A stretch of 64,000 nucleotides of DNA from TMP-86 sp031394735 (GTDB lineage: Bacteria > Pseudomonadota > Gammaproteobacteria > Steroidobacterales > Steroidobacteraceae). The position numbers were made by a program, and so were the translations under genes. This document shows positions 27,248 through 36,953 of the stretch, one piece after another (the stretch's first letter is position 1; the number at the start of each line of letters is the position of its first letter). Under the pieces are notes generated by a model. It was given only the letters and a program-made list of their open reading frames with translations. It was not told the origin of the DNA and ran no database searches. The stretch spans positions 1 through 64,000 of the forward strand of contig JANMXI010000217.1 in NCBI GenBank assembly GCA_031394735.1. The letters run 5' to 3'.

Positions 27248-28627
27248 TCACACCATTGGCACCAGTCCCTCGAGCAGCGTCGGCAAAAGTTCCGACACCG
27301 TCGGATGAATGTGCAAGCCGCGGTTGATCACCGTATAGGGCAGACGCGCTGTCATTACTTCGATGATCGAGTGGATCACCTCGTCACCGTGCACGCCGAG
27401 GATAGCCGCTCCCAGGATTTGCTGGGTGTCAGCGTCGACGGCAATCTTCATGAAGCCGGCGGTCTCGCCCATCTCGCGCGCCCGACCGACGCGCGTCATC
27501 ATCATCTTTGCGGCGAGCGCCTTGCGGCCGGATGCGCGGATTTGCGCATCCGTCATTCCCACACGCCCGAGCGGCGGATCGACGAACAGCGCATAAGCCG
27601 GGATGCGCTCGCCGACTCTGCGTGTGCCGCCGTCGAACAGGTTGGCGGCGAGAATTTCGTAGTCGTTCCAGCTTGTGTGAGTGAAGGCACCGCGGCCATT
27701 GCAGTCGCCGATTGCGTAGACCCCAGTGACACCGGTCGCGAGCCCTTCGTCGACATTGATGTAGCCGCGCGCGTCAGTGCGGACGCCAACGGTGTCCAGG
27801 CCCAGATCGTGCGTGTTCGGAACACGGCCCGTGGCCACCAGCAGGTGTGAGCCCTCCACCAACGGCGGCCCGTTGCTGCAGTCCACTCTGATCGCAACGC
27901 TTTCGCCGCGGGACTCAAGCGCGATGCAACTCGCGTTGAGACGGAACTCGATGCCTTCAGCGGCGAGAATCGCGCGGATCGCCTCCGAGATGTCCTCGTC
28001 CTCGCGCCCGATCAAACGCGGACCGGTTTCCACCACGGTGACACGGCTACCGAAGCGGCGGAACATCTGCGCGAATTCCAGTCCGATGTAGCTGCCGCCG
28101 ATGATGACCAGGTGTTCGGGCAGCATATCGAGGTGCATGATGCGTTCATTGTTCAGGAACGGTACGTCGGTAATACCAGGCAATTCGGGAACCGCGGCGC
28201 GACCGCCGACGTTGAGGAAAATGCGCGGCGCCTCCAGTTCACGCTCGCCAACGCGTACGCGCTGCGGCCCAACAAATTGCGCATGCCCTTCGATCACGGT
28301 GACGTTGCGCGCGCCATCAAGCCAGGCGCGAACCCCGGCGCGCGACTGCTGGACGATCGCATCCTTTCGCGTCTTGACCCGCATCATATCGATGCGCACC
28401 GGCGCATCGATCAGCACGCCGTAGTCGCCCGCGTGCCGCGCGACATATGCCGCCCGCGCGCTGGCGACGAGTGTTTTCGTCGGAATGCAACCGTTGTTGA
28501 CGCAGGTGCCACCGAAGTAGTGGCGCTCAATGATCGCAGTCTTCAGGCCTTCCTTGCCGCAGCGCACAGCGAGCGCAGGTCCGGACTGGCCGGCGCCGAT
28601 AACAATCGCATCAAATGCTTCGGACAT
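27248..28627 (-). CDS. FAD-dependent pyridine nucleotide-disulfide oxidoreductase
   Basis: 459 residues of the dihydrolipoamide dehydrogenase/mercuric reductase family. FAD-binding GAGQSG, redox disulfide in GGTCVNNGCIPTKT, NAD(P) motif GGSYIGLE, second FAD motif GVYAIGDC and a C-terminal dimerisation domain with HIHPTVSELLP. The final residues lack the MerA C-terminal cysteine pair and there is no N-terminal heavy-metal domain. It is therefore a mercuric-reductase-like oxidoreductase of unknown substrate rather than MerA. The fragment of the MFS gene follows directly. Confidence 0.88.
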   Translation of the reverse strand: MSEAFDAIVIGAGQSGPALAVRCGKEGLKTAIIERHYFGGTCVNNGCIPTKTLVASARAAYVARHAGDYGVLIDAPVRIDMMRVKTRKDAIVQQSRAGVRAWLDGARNVTVIEGHAQFVGPQRVRVGERELEAPRIFLNVGGRAAVPELPGITDVPFLNNERIMHLDMLPEHLVIIGGSYIGLEFAQMFRRFGSRVTVVETGPRLIGREDEDISEAIRAILAAEGIEFRLNASCIALESRGESVAIRVDCSNGPPLVEGSHLLVATGRVPNTHDLGLDTVGVRTDARGYINVDEGLATGVTGVYAIGDCNGRGAFTHTSWNDYEILAANLFDGGTRRVGERIPAYALFVDPPLGRVGMTDAQIRASGRKALAAKMMMTRVGRAREMGETAGFMKIAVDADTQQILGAAILGVHGDEVIHSIIEVMTARLPYTVINRGLHIHPTVSELLPTLLEGLVPMV

Positions 28628-28970
28628 GGGGTGACCTTTGGTGCACAGTTCGAGTTACTAAAGGCAGGAAGTCTGGTGGCTACGGCAATCGTGCTACAAA
28701 ACAGTGACAGCAGGGCAGGTTTTGACCGCGGACGGTCCGATTGTTTGGTCCGAACAGCCCATTTGGGGATACTAGCAAATCGGTTCAGATCCTTTTCCGA
28801 CAGTCGCAGATTGACCCTGCGCTGATCGTGGCGAAAACGCGGAGTTATCTTCTCATGGTCAGTCGACCGGTAGACTTTCGGTAGGCATTGCCGCCGATCC
28901 AGCGGCAGACCAGGTCTAGCACCAAGCGCCCCTACCGAGTCAAAATCAATTTGACCCGCCAGTCCGAAGT
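28628..28970. other. 343-bp intergenic region
   Basis: Lies upstream of the flavoprotein gene and downstream of the PepSY gene, both on the minus strand. I see no convincing short gene, RNA or repeat; a promoter for the flavoprotein is expected but no strong consensus stands out. Open frames here lack a family signature and a ribosome binding site. Confidence 0.5.
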
Positions 28971-29300
28971 TCAATCCGGATGCTTTCCTTCTCGCTTATT
29001 CTCCAACAGCTTGCCAGTTATGGCATCGACACCGACCTCGTACGTCTTGGAGCCAACTTTGATATCAAAGGAATAGCGCAAGCCACTGCCGCCCTTTTCC
29101 TTCTCAAGTTCTTCATCGGTAATCTTGCCTGGACGCGCTTTCAGCGCAATGTCGCGTGCAGCCTGAATATCAATCTTTGTGTCCTTGGCAAGTTCTTCGC
29201 CAGGGTATGCTATTGCGACCGTACAAAATACCAAAGCACTCCCCGCCAATAACGCGGCAATGACATTTCGACCTCGAGTAAAACGCGATGACTGATTCAT
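28971..29300 (-). CDS. Exported PepSY-domain protein
   Basis: 109 residues with a signal peptide (to about AIAYPG) and one PepSY domain (DIQAARDIALKARPGKIT, then LRYSFDIKVGSKTYEVGVDAITGKLL). Small periplasmic PepSY proteins are usually regulators or inhibitors of peptidases, or act next to two-component systems. None is adjacent here. Flanked by long intergenic stretches on both sides. Confidence 0.88.
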   Translation of the reverse strand: MNQSSRFTRGRNVIAALLAGSALVFCTVAIAYPGEELAKDTKIDIQAARDIALKARPGKITDEELEKEKGGSGLRYSFDIKVGSKTYEVGVDAITGKLLENKREGKHPD

Positions 29301-29727
29301 GACTTGTACCTGTAATGTGCGCCGCCGATTGGAGGGCTATTACGCGGTTCGACTTGGTTAGTGGCACGTAGTTCCTTTGCCAGCACCACCGTCAGCCTTT
29401 CGGTCGACTGCGGGCGACTGATCCTAAGCGTATTGCCGGCTTACCCTGAGGTTATTGTCGAGTAAAGTACCTCGCGAAGGCATCGGCGTCCGAGTTGAAC
29501 GGCAGCTTCGGACGATCCGCTTCGATCTATTGCACTTCCGGTCTTGGCCGGACTGAGACGGGGCGGCGTCCCGAGAGCCCTCATCCCGCGGAATTCAACA
29601 CTTGCAATCCTGCCGATGCCGCACAAGGGACAATCGTGACCCCGAGTAGCCTCGCATTACGGGCAGTCCTGAAACGAGCGATGCACGGTACGCGCCAAGA
29701 TAGACGCCACAAAACCCGAACGGCCTT
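29301..29727. other. 427-bp region with no supported gene
   Basis: Between the PepSY gene and the 3' end of an unrecognised minus-strand gene. Open frames on both strands are short, Arg/Ser-rich and lack a start context, as in random high-GC sequence. It presumably carries the PepSY promoter. No repeat or insertion element was recognised. Confidence 0.5.
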
Positions 29728-30750
29728 TCAGTTCGCCCTGCTTACCGGAAGCGCTAGACGCCCGGCTGCCGGTTCGAAGCGCGCTGGGTCAGCAACCAAG
29801 AACAGAGGCCACTCTCCGCTGTCCCCTCGCATCGTGGCCAATTGAAACACCCTGTCCGGACGCCCAAGATCCTTCATAAAGTCGTCAACGCCTTTGAGCA
29901 CCGAGGGAACGTCCATCCATGTACCTTTTGATTCAACAAAGAACCCGTGGGACTTTCCCGCATATTTGAACCGCACGACGGCGCGCCCGTCGCGCTGATA
30001 AATACGCACCCCCTCTTGCGAAAGCTGAGGATCGTCTCCGACTCGGAGTGTCCTTGTGCTGTCGAAGACCTGCATTGTGAGCTGAGTCAATTCCGTGACA
30101 TCAATCAGCTTTTCTGATGGGCTGCTCGATTGCGAAACCTGATCGATCTTGACGCACGGATCTGCACTTGCGAGCAATTGCGTTAACAGCTCATCGTGAT
30201 GCAATTCAAATCCTGGATCTCGCACGCATGCTTGCACCAGCCGGTTTTCGTGGTCAAATAGGGCGTGGAGGATTGTGTCGAATTTGTTGAGCGCTGTGAT
30301 GGGCCTCGTAATCCAACCATCGATGCGGGCCAGATCCACCGGAGCGAATGCCTTGATCAAGCCTGCCTCGCGAAAGACCTCAGCAACATCCGATGCGGTC
30401 AGTCCTTGCTCAATCCAACGGTAGAGCAATCCGTCCGTAGGATGCAGCCTCTTGAGAACATCCTGGTCTTTCGCGCCTGCGCGCATTAGCGCAAATGCGA
30501 GATCTTCACCCGAGTACCCGTCGCTGTGCTCTTGGAGGGCCTCTCTCAAAGCGGCTGTAAGGAGCGGATCGACTGGCCAGACTTCATTTCTATATCTCTC
30601 TTCGCCGACAGCGCGGTAGGTCCGGTTGCCAATGTCGATCACTATCCGATGGATCAGATACTTCTCATCCTCAACTGACTTGAATTGCTCCGTCTCCCAT
30701 CCCAGTATTTCTATCAGCTTGCGTGTGCTGGGCTTGAAGTCGCCGCTCAT
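29728..30750 (-). CDS. Unrecognised soluble protein
   Basis: 340 residues from MSGDFKPSTRKLIEILGWET. The frame is open to 31020, but the upstream part is Arg/Pro-rich and looks non-coding, so the ATG at 30750 is preferred. I do not recognise a family. No signal peptide or membrane segment. A mixed alpha/beta N-terminal section (KYLIHRIVIDIGNRTYRAVG), a helical middle (about 65-160) and a C-terminal beta-rich part (GVRIYQRDGRAVVRFKYAG). The composition is richer in Asp/Glu/Lys and less GC-driven than its neighbours and it stands alone between long non-coding stretches, which is compatible with recent acquisition (inference). Confidence 0.6.
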   Translation of the reverse strand: MSGDFKPSTRKLIEILGWETEQFKSVEDEKYLIHRIVIDIGNRTYRAVGEERYRNEVWPVDPLLTAALREALQEHSDGYSGEDLAFALMRAGAKDQDVLKRLHPTDGLLYRWIEQGLTASDVAEVFREAGLIKAFAPVDLARIDGWITRPITALNKFDTILHALFDHENRLVQACVRDPGFELHHDELLTQLLASADPCVKIDQVSQSSSPSEKLIDVTELTQLTMQVFDSTRTLRVGDDPQLSQEGVRIYQRDGRAVVRFKYAGKSHGFFVESKGTWMDVPSVLKGVDDFMKDLGRPDRVFQLATMRGDSGEWPLFLVADPARFEPAAGRLALPVSRAN

Positions 30751-31210
30751 GTCAGGTCCAGGTTTGGTTCGTTGACGCTCGAATTGGAATCCTACTTCAA
30801 CCTCCGGCCAGGGCGGTACGATTGTCAGCTTGGCGGCGCCGACTTTCCGCGGTTGACTGACCGGTCTTACTCGAGGTAGGGAACTGTGGCTGCGTCTTGG
30901 CGGGCAAAGTCGCCGTTCAGCCAGAATCTGGCACTTTACTGGCAATGAGAGCGGTCGCCAAAAGCTGAATTCAACAGTTCCAGGGTTGGTGTAGTCCGCG
31001 AAGGGGGAAAGCTGACCCACGGCCGACTATGGCAGCAGTCCGCATTCTGGTGTATCAGATGAACGATTTGCTCGGCTGATTATGTCAAGCGTCTTGTGAT
31101 TCGGAAGTAGTAACCTCTGGAACTTCAAGAACCTCCTGGGTCGGCCTGATAGGTCCGCCAGGAAGCATCGATTCCCTACAGTTTCGCGGTGTTCGGCCGA
31201 CTACCCGAGC
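30751..31210. other. 460-bp divergent intergenic region
   Basis: Separates the unrecognised minus-strand gene from the diguanylate cyclase gene. The minus-strand frame of the unrecognised gene stays open to 31020 without family support. No tRNA, repeat or terminator was seen; promoters for both genes must lie here. The ribosome binding site before the GGDEF gene is weak. Confidence 0.45.
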
Positions 31211-33223
31211 ATGTCGAAAATACCGAAACCAACCCCGCCCAGAATGCAGGCGCCGGGGATTCCTGCAGACGAGCCCGCACGTCTGTTGGCGCTATATCGT
31301 CTCGGACTGCTGGATACGGCCCCGTCAGAATCCTTTGACCGCATTACGCATCTCGCCGCCGAAGCACTGGATGTACCCATCCTGCTGGTATCCCTGGTCG
31401 ACTCCAATCGCCAATGGTTTAAGTCCTGTGTCGGACTGGACGCGACTGAAACCTCACGGGAAGTGTCCTTTTGCGGTCACGTGGTATTCGACCGCAAACC
31501 ACTGGTAATCAACGATGCGACCGCAGATCCACGATTTGCCGGCAACCCGCTTGTCACCGGCGCTCCGCACATTCGGGCCTATATGGGCGTTCCCCTGTTC
31601 ACTCTGGATCTTCAACCGATCGGCACCTTGTGCGCAATCGATGTCAAGTGCCGCCGATTCTCGGACGAGGATCTGCGCAAGCTGACCAAATTCGCCAAGA
31701 TTGTTGAAGAAACCGTTCACGCGAAGGAACTCACGTCACGAACCGAATCGGTTTTGAAGCACGCGACCGAACGCGAGGCGCTTTTCCGGGACACTTTCGA
31801 GCAAGCCGCAGTGGGTATCGTCCACACGGCACCAGATGGTCACATGATCCGATTTAACCAGCGGACCTGTGAACTGCTGGGCTACAGCCAAGAAGAACTC
31901 GGTGTCGTCACGATGTTCGATATCACATTTGCGGACGACATACCGGAAAACGCTCGACTGTTTCAACAGATCATCGCAGGCGATATCCACCGCTACCAGA
32001 TGGAAAAGCGATTCATTCGAAAAGACGGTTCGTTGCTATGGGTGGATCTGTCCGTCTCGCTCAAGCGCGACTCGTACGGAGAACCGGACTATATGATCGC
32101 CGTGATCGAGGACATTTCGAAGCGAAAGGCTTCCGAGGCGGAACTTGTACGCACCCGGGATACATTGGCCAATGAAGTGGCGAAGCAAACGAAGGCTCTA
32201 CGGGAACGAAATCAGACACTGCTCTCCCAGGTGAAGAAATCCCTAGAATTTGAACGAGCGCAACGTCGCAGCGAACGACGCACACGCGCGATCGCCAATT
32301 CAATTCCAGCCATGATCGGCTACTGGAATCGCGACCTTCGCTGCGAGTTCGCCAACAATGCCTACCGACTGTGGTTCAATGTCGATCCCGAGAAGATGAT
32401 CGGGATGACAATGCAAGAAGTGTTGGGCGAGGCACTATTTCGAAAGAACGAGCCGCACGTTTGCATGGCACTCGAAGGCCATGAGCAGCAGTTTGAACGG
32501 ACATTGAAAAAGGCAGACGGCAGCGTCTCATTCACGGAGGCACGCTACATTCCTGACCTGGACGAATCCGGCGAGATACGCGGGTTCTACGTGTTTGTGG
32601 CGGACATCACTCGATTGCGGGCCGCGCATTCTGAAATGGAAGCGTTGAACTCAAAGCTTCATCACGACAGTACGACGGATTACCTGACCGGCATCGCCAA
32701 CCGCCGCGTTTTCAGCCAGCACAGCGAGGAAGCAGCAGCACGTTGCCAGACTTCGGGTGTTCCCTATGGACTGATTCTGATTGATCTCGACAATTTCAAA
32801 ATGGTCAACGACACCTACGGACATGATGTCGGTGACGACGTACTTAGAGCGACCGGTCGTATATTGAAAGACCAATTACGCGACCGGGAAGACATCGGTG
32901 CTCGGCTAGGCGGTGAAGAATTCGCTGTCCTGTGCTTCGGAGACTTGAACGAGGAATCCTTGACTCAGCTCGCAGAGCGAATCCGTGGTCAGATCAACCT
33001 CGAAACCATCCACTGCGCGAAGGGGCCTGTTCGCGTGACCTGCAGTTTTGGTCTGGCGCTGAGCCAGCCACACGATGCCGCCTGGAAGAATATCTACGCC
33101 CGAGCGGATGCCGCCCTGTATGAAGCAAAGGCTTCTGGTAAGGACCGGGTCGTGTTCAGCGCATCTCCGGTAAAAGGAGTCACCGGTCGGTTTAGATCGA
33201 TTCGAATCGTCAGCAGTAACTGA
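31211..33223 (+). CDS. GAF-PAS-PAS-GGDEF diguanylate cyclase
   Basis: 670 residues, cytoplasmic. GAF domain about 22-170 (FDRITHLAAEALDVPILLVS, SFCGHVVFDRKPLVINDA), PAS domain about 190-310 (FEQAAVGIVHTAPDGHMIRF), helical linker about 310-355, second PAS about 360-475 and GGDEF domain about 490-655 with the active GGEEF signature in RLGGEEFAVL. It should make cyclic di-GMP from GTP. The product-inhibition RxxD site five residues before GGEEF is not canonical (the tetrad reads DRED), so feedback control may be weak. No EAL domain. Single gene. Confidence 0.92.
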   Translation: MSKIPKPTPPRMQAPGIPADEPARLLALYRLGLLDTAPSESFDRITHLAAEALDVPILLVSLVDSNRQWFKSCVGLDATETSREVSFCGHVVFDRKPLVINDATADPRFAGNPLVTGAPHIRAYMGVPLFTLDLQPIGTLCAIDVKCRRFSDEDLRKLTKFAKIVEETVHAKELTSRTESVLKHATEREALFRDTFEQAAVGIVHTAPDGHMIRFNQRTCELLGYSQEELGVVTMFDITFADDIPENARLFQQIIAGDIHRYQMEKRFIRKDGSLLWVDLSVSLKRDSYGEPDYMIAVIEDISKRKASEAELVRTRDTLANEVAKQTKALRERNQTLLSQVKKSLEFERAQRRSERRTRAIANSIPAMIGYWNRDLRCEFANNAYRLWFNVDPEKMIGMTMQEVLGEALFRKNEPHVCMALEGHEQQFERTLKKADGSVSFTEARYIPDLDESGEIRGFYVFVADITRLRAAHSEMEALNSKLHHDSTTDYLTGIANRRVFSQHSEEAAARCQTSGVPYGLILIDLDNFKMVNDTYGHDVGDDVLRATGRILKDQLRDREDIGARLGGEEFAVLCFGDLNEESLTQLAERIRGQINLETIHCAKGPVRVTCSFGLALSQPHDAAWKNIYARADAALYEAKASGKDRVVFSASPVKGVTGRFRSIRIVSSN

Positions 33224-33517
33224 TTAAGAACGTGCGAACCGCGCGTGCAGCTTGCGCCGGTTCCCGAGTCCTTCAGGGACCGCCTTAGCAAATCCACGTA
33301 CACGCCAATCGAGCATTGCAGCCACAAGGTCCTGGCCTGCGACCACAGAAAGCAACCCAACTGTAGCGAGTGCGAGCAGCACTTAGAATCGCCACATTCC
33401 GAATTCAAACATTGTTCATACCCCTAGCGTGTCCAACTTAGGTTCGTTATGGAACGTGTAACGCTGGAACAAATGTTTGAGAGCACGTTGCCGCAGAATG
33501 CCTGCCCGACGGGATAC

Positions 33518-34876
33518 TTATTTTTTCCTTTTCGCCAGCAAAGGCTTTGGCCCGCCCTCGAGGCCAACCAGACCCAGCGTCGTCAACAGCAGGCCTTGCG
33601 GCCCCCGCCAGGCGCTTACCGGCTCGTACCACTCGTCGAGCGAATGCGCCTTGTCGCCAACGCCGCCGCCCGACGCAGTGATAGCCGGGACGCCAAGACC
33701 CAAAGGCACGTTTGAGTCGGTGCTACGCGCGACGGTGGCCGGGGGCTTCTGACCGAGCGCGACGATTGCGCCGATCCAGGTGGAGGCCACCGCATTGTCG
33801 CTGCTTCCCGCGCCGGCCGGTCGATCGCCCAACAGAGTTCGTTCGACGCGGATGGGCTCAGCGCCCCAACGCTTACCTTCGTCCACGCCAGCGCGATCCG
33901 CCGCCGCCAATATCTGTTCTTCGATAGCGGCAAGCGCGGTGGGCGATTCCGACCGCATGTCGACCTGTAGCTGCGCCTTCTCCGCAATGGCGTTGATGGC
34001 AGTGCCGCCCGAGACAAGAGCCACTGTAAACGTCGTTTTTGGTTCGGCGGTCGGCTTCAGGTCTGAGATCGTGCTGATCGCGCGGCCCAGGGCATGCACC
34101 GCGCTGGGCGTTCCGAAGTTCTCGTAGCTGTGACCGCCTGGGCCCAGGAAGGTCAGTTGCCAGCGGCGGCTGCCTACGGCGCGGGTGACGACTTCGGATT
34201 CTCCAGGAGCCAAGTCAGGTCCCTCGGTGCCGTCGACGGAAATGAAGCCGTCGATATCGGTGCGATCGCGGAACAGTGCCTTCACACCACGCAGATTGCC
34301 AAGGCCCTCTTCACCGACCGTTGCCACGAACAAAACGTCGCCTTGGGTGCGCAGCTTGTTCGCCTGCATCGATCTCAGCACCGACAACAGCACGGCGAGA
34401 CCGCGCGCATCGTCCGTTATGCCTGCACCATGGTAACGATTGCCGACTTTGCGAACTTTGACGTCAGTGTCTGCTGAGAACACAGTGTCCAAGTGCGCCG
34501 ACAGCACCAACGTCGGTCCGCCGCGACGGGTGCCAGGACGCTGAGCGATCACGTTGCCTTCACTGTCGATGGCAATTTTGCTCAATCCCAATCCGCGCAG
34601 GCGACGCACATAGTCATCCGCGCGCACCTGTTCTTTGTGCGACGGCGCCGGCGTTTCGGCGATCTCGATCTGCTCCTTGAGGGTGCGCTCGTCTTCGCTG
34701 CGAATCTGTTCCAGCACCGTTTTTACGGCCGACTGGCTGCGCAGGGATTTAAGGACGGGCTCCGTCTTGGCCCCGACCGCCTCCGCCGCTGGCGAGTCGA
34801 GCGCGAACAAAGGAGTCCACAACAAAAGCGCGAAAGCGAGTTTGGAACCCGCGAGCTTCAGATCATGCATGGTCAT
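33518..34876 (-). CDS. Exported M20 metallopeptidase
   Basis: 452 residues from MTMHDLKLAG (a second ATG two codons later is equally possible). Signal peptide to about SPAAEA. M20 metal-site motifs: LVLSAHLDTVF, GAGITDDARGLA, VATVGEEGLGN, VDGTEGP and a late His in DKAHSLDEW. It is probably a di- or tripeptidase. The frame runs open to 35332 antisense to the histidine kinase; that part is not coding. It is 65 nt downstream of the kinase gene, so it could be the last gene of the Cpx-like operon. Confidence 0.88.
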   Translation of the reverse strand: MTMHDLKLAGSKLAFALLLWTPLFALDSPAAEAVGAKTEPVLKSLRSQSAVKTVLEQIRSEDERTLKEQIEIAETPAPSHKEQVRADDYVRRLRGLGLSKIAIDSEGNVIAQRPGTRRGGPTLVLSAHLDTVFSADTDVKVRKVGNRYHGAGITDDARGLAVLLSVLRSMQANKLRTQGDVLFVATVGEEGLGNLRGVKALFRDRTDIDGFISVDGTEGPDLAPGESEVVTRAVGSRRWQLTFLGPGGHSYENFGTPSAVHALGRAISTISDLKPTAEPKTTFTVALVSGGTAINAIAEKAQLQVDMRSESPTALAAIEEQILAAADRAGVDEGKRWGAEPIRVERTLLGDRPAGAGSSDNAVASTWIGAIVALGQKPPATVARSTDSNVPLGLGVPAITASGGGVGDKAHSLDEWYEPVSAWRGPQGLLLTTLGLVGLEGGPKPLLAKRKK

Positions 34877-34941
34877 TGAGTCCCGCGACTGAGGCCATCG
34901 TGGCCGGTCTCGCCATGATAACGAATGATGTCGCCGTAGAC

Positions 34942-36198
34942 TCAACTGCGAGGCAGAGTGATTACGAAGGCGCTGCGCGCTCCGCCGGCACTCCCATCCA
35001 ACACGATGCAGCGAGCGTCGCCGCCGTGGCGGCGCGCGATCTGCCGCACCAGCGCGAGCCCCAAGCCGGTGCCGGCGGCGTTGCGCGAGCTGGCTGGGCG
35101 GTAGAACGGCTCGAACACCTTGTCGAATTCCGCCGGCGGCACGCCCGGACCGGCGTCCTCCACGCTGAGTGTTGCCGTGCCGGCATCCGCCGTAATACGC
35201 AGGCGGGTGGGAGGAGCGCCGTGGCGTCGCGCGTTCTCGAGGAGATTGCTCAACAATCGACGCAGCAGCCGTGCGTCGCCGCGCAGCGGGGTGACGCTGC
35301 CTTCGAGCTGCGCCTCGTCGTAGCGCGCGCACTCCTCGGCGGCGAGAGCCAGCAGGTCGAGTTCGTCGTCCGCGATTGCGGCCACGCTATCCAAGCGGCT
35401 CGCCAGTAGGATCTCGTCGACCAGCCGGTCCAGCTCGGCAATGTCATGCTCCAAGCCCTGCTTGCGCTCCGCGTCGACAGAGTCCTTCATCAGTTCGACA
35501 GCGAGGCGGATGCGCGCCAGCGGCGTGCGCAATTCGTGCGAGGTGTTGGCGAGCAGGGACTTGTGGCTGTTCACCAGCTGCTCGATCTGCGTCGCCGCGC
35601 GGTTGAAACTGGTGGCGAGCCGAGCCACTTCGTCGTGACCCTCGACGGCGACGCGGGCCGCGAGATCGCCGGCGCCAAGCGACTCGACGCCTTTTTGCAG
35701 CCGTTCGAGCCGCCGGCTGATCTGGCGCACGATGGGAAACGCTGCGACGCCGATCGCGACGGCGAGTAGCACCAGCATCAAATGAAAGGCGGCGCGCGCG
35801 CGCGCGTCGCCCATGGGCACGCTCGCCACCAACCAGCGCCCGTCGTTGAGCCGAACGTAGGAGATGGGCGCATGGTCCCAGCGGAACATGCCGACGGCAT
35901 CGTGATGCCGTTCGCCGGGAAAGGGCATGGGCCGACCGATGGCCGCAACCGCGGTGCCGTTGGGATCGAACAGCGTGACGTTCCCCTTGAGTCCCTCGGC
36001 GAGCCGGCCGAGCGCGGCCTGCTGATCCGCGGCGGGCGCCGCGGCGGGCGGCAATATATTCTGCACCAGCCTGCCCAGGGTGACGCCGGCCTGTTCCGCC
36101 GAGTCGCCGGTGAAGTGCCAGAGCGCTGCGGTTGCGATCACGAACAGGAACAAGCTGGCGATGAGCGCCAGATAGAAGCGCAGGTAAAGCCGCAGCAT
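34942..36198 (-). CDS. CpxA-like sensor histidine kinase
   Basis: 418 residues. Membrane segments about 9-29 and 138-158 enclose a periplasmic sensor of about 105 residues. HAMP about 158-210, phospho-acceptor His221 in NTSHELRTPLA, and an ATPase domain with NLLENARRHG, VEDAGPGVP and GTGLGLAL. The layout and the neighbouring Spy/CpxP-like gene suggest an envelope-stress system. Its ATG overlaps the stop of the response-regulator gene by 1 nt. Confidence 0.9.
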   Translation of the reverse strand: MLRLYLRFYLALIASLFLFVIATAALWHFTGDSAEQAGVTLGRLVQNILPPAAAPAADQQAALGRLAEGLKGNVTLFDPNGTAVAAIGRPMPFPGERHHDAVGMFRWDHAPISYVRLNDGRWLVASVPMGDARARAAFHLMLVLLAVAIGVAAFPIVRQISRRLERLQKGVESLGAGDLAARVAVEGHDEVARLATSFNRAATQIEQLVNSHKSLLANTSHELRTPLARIRLAVELMKDSVDAERKQGLEHDIAELDRLVDEILLASRLDSVAAIADDELDLLALAAEECARYDEAQLEGSVTPLRGDARLLRRLLSNLLENARRHGAPPTRLRITADAGTATLSVEDAGPGVPPAEFDKVFEPFYRPASSRNAAGTGLGLALVRQIARRHGGDARCIVLDGSAGGARSAFVITLPRS

Positions 36199-36890
36199 CA
36201 GTCCTGCGCCTTGGCGAACACGTAGCCTGCGCCTCGCACGGTGATCACGCGCCGCGGCTTCTTCGGGTCGTCCTCGATGGCCGCGCGGATGCGCGACATG
36301 TGCACGTCGATCGAACGGTCGAATGCTTCCAACGGCTCGCCCTTGACGAGATCGAGCAACGCTTCGCGGGACAGGATGCGTCCGGCGCGCTGCGCTAGCG
36401 CCAGCAGCAAGTCAAACTGGTGGCCGGTGAGATCGCAGTCTCGCCCGTCGAGTCGCACGGCGCGTGCGGCTATGTCGATCTCGAGTCGGCCGAATTGCAG
36501 CGGCGCGTCAGCGGCGGTGCGGTCGCCTCCGCGGCGTCGCAGAATGGCGCGCAGCCGAGCCAGGAGTTCGCGCGGTTCGAAGGGCTTTGGCAGATAGTCA
36601 TCCGCGCCGAGTTCGAGACCGACGATGCGGTCGATCGGCTCGCCGCGCCCCGTCAACATGAGCACGGGCGTGTCATAGCGGGCGCGCACCTGGCGGCAGA
36701 CGTCAAGGCCGTCCATGTCGGGAAGCATGAGATCCAGAATGATGGCGTCGAAACCACCGTGGCCGAGCTGCTCGAGGGCGGCGGCGCCGCTGATCGCGTG
36801 GGTCATGCGAAAACCCGCCTGGCTAAGATACTCGCACAGCATCCCGGCCAGGCGGACGTCGTCTTCAACCAGTAACAGGCGCTCGCTCAT
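36198..36890 (-). CDS. OmpR-family response regulator (CpxR-like)
   Basis: 230 residues. Receiver domain with the acidic pair near residues 10-11, phospho-acceptor Asp53 in IILDLMLPD and Lys in DYLPKPFEP. C-terminal OmpR/PhoB winged helix (about 130-228: LTGHQFDLLLALAQRAGR, DRSIDVHMSRIRAAIEDD). Partner of the kinase encoded directly downstream. A CpxR-type box lies upstream of the Spy-like gene that precedes it. Confidence 0.92.
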   Translation of the reverse strand: MSERLLLVEDDVRLAGMLCEYLSQAGFRMTHAISGAAALEQLGHGGFDAIILDLMLPDMDGLDVCRQVRARYDTPVLMLTGRGEPIDRIVGLELGADDYLPKPFEPRELLARLRAILRRRGGDRTAADAPLQFGRLEIDIAARAVRLDGRDCDLTGHQFDLLLALAQRAGRILSREALLDLVKGEPLEAFDRSIDVHMSRIRAAIEDDPKKPRRVITVRGAGYVFAKAQD

Positions 36891-36953
36891 GGGGAGAATG
36901 ACTGTAGAGGCTCCCGACGGCTGGTGCCAGGGGGAGCCTCCACAGTGCGCGCC

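Noticed and set aside
27248..28627. Mercuric reductase MerA
   Set aside because: The C-terminal Cys pair and N-terminal metal-binding domain are absent, and no mer genes are near.
33224..33517. Terminator hairpin after the diguanylate cyclase gene
   Set aside because: GGTTCCC...GGGACC is imperfect and lacks a T-tract.
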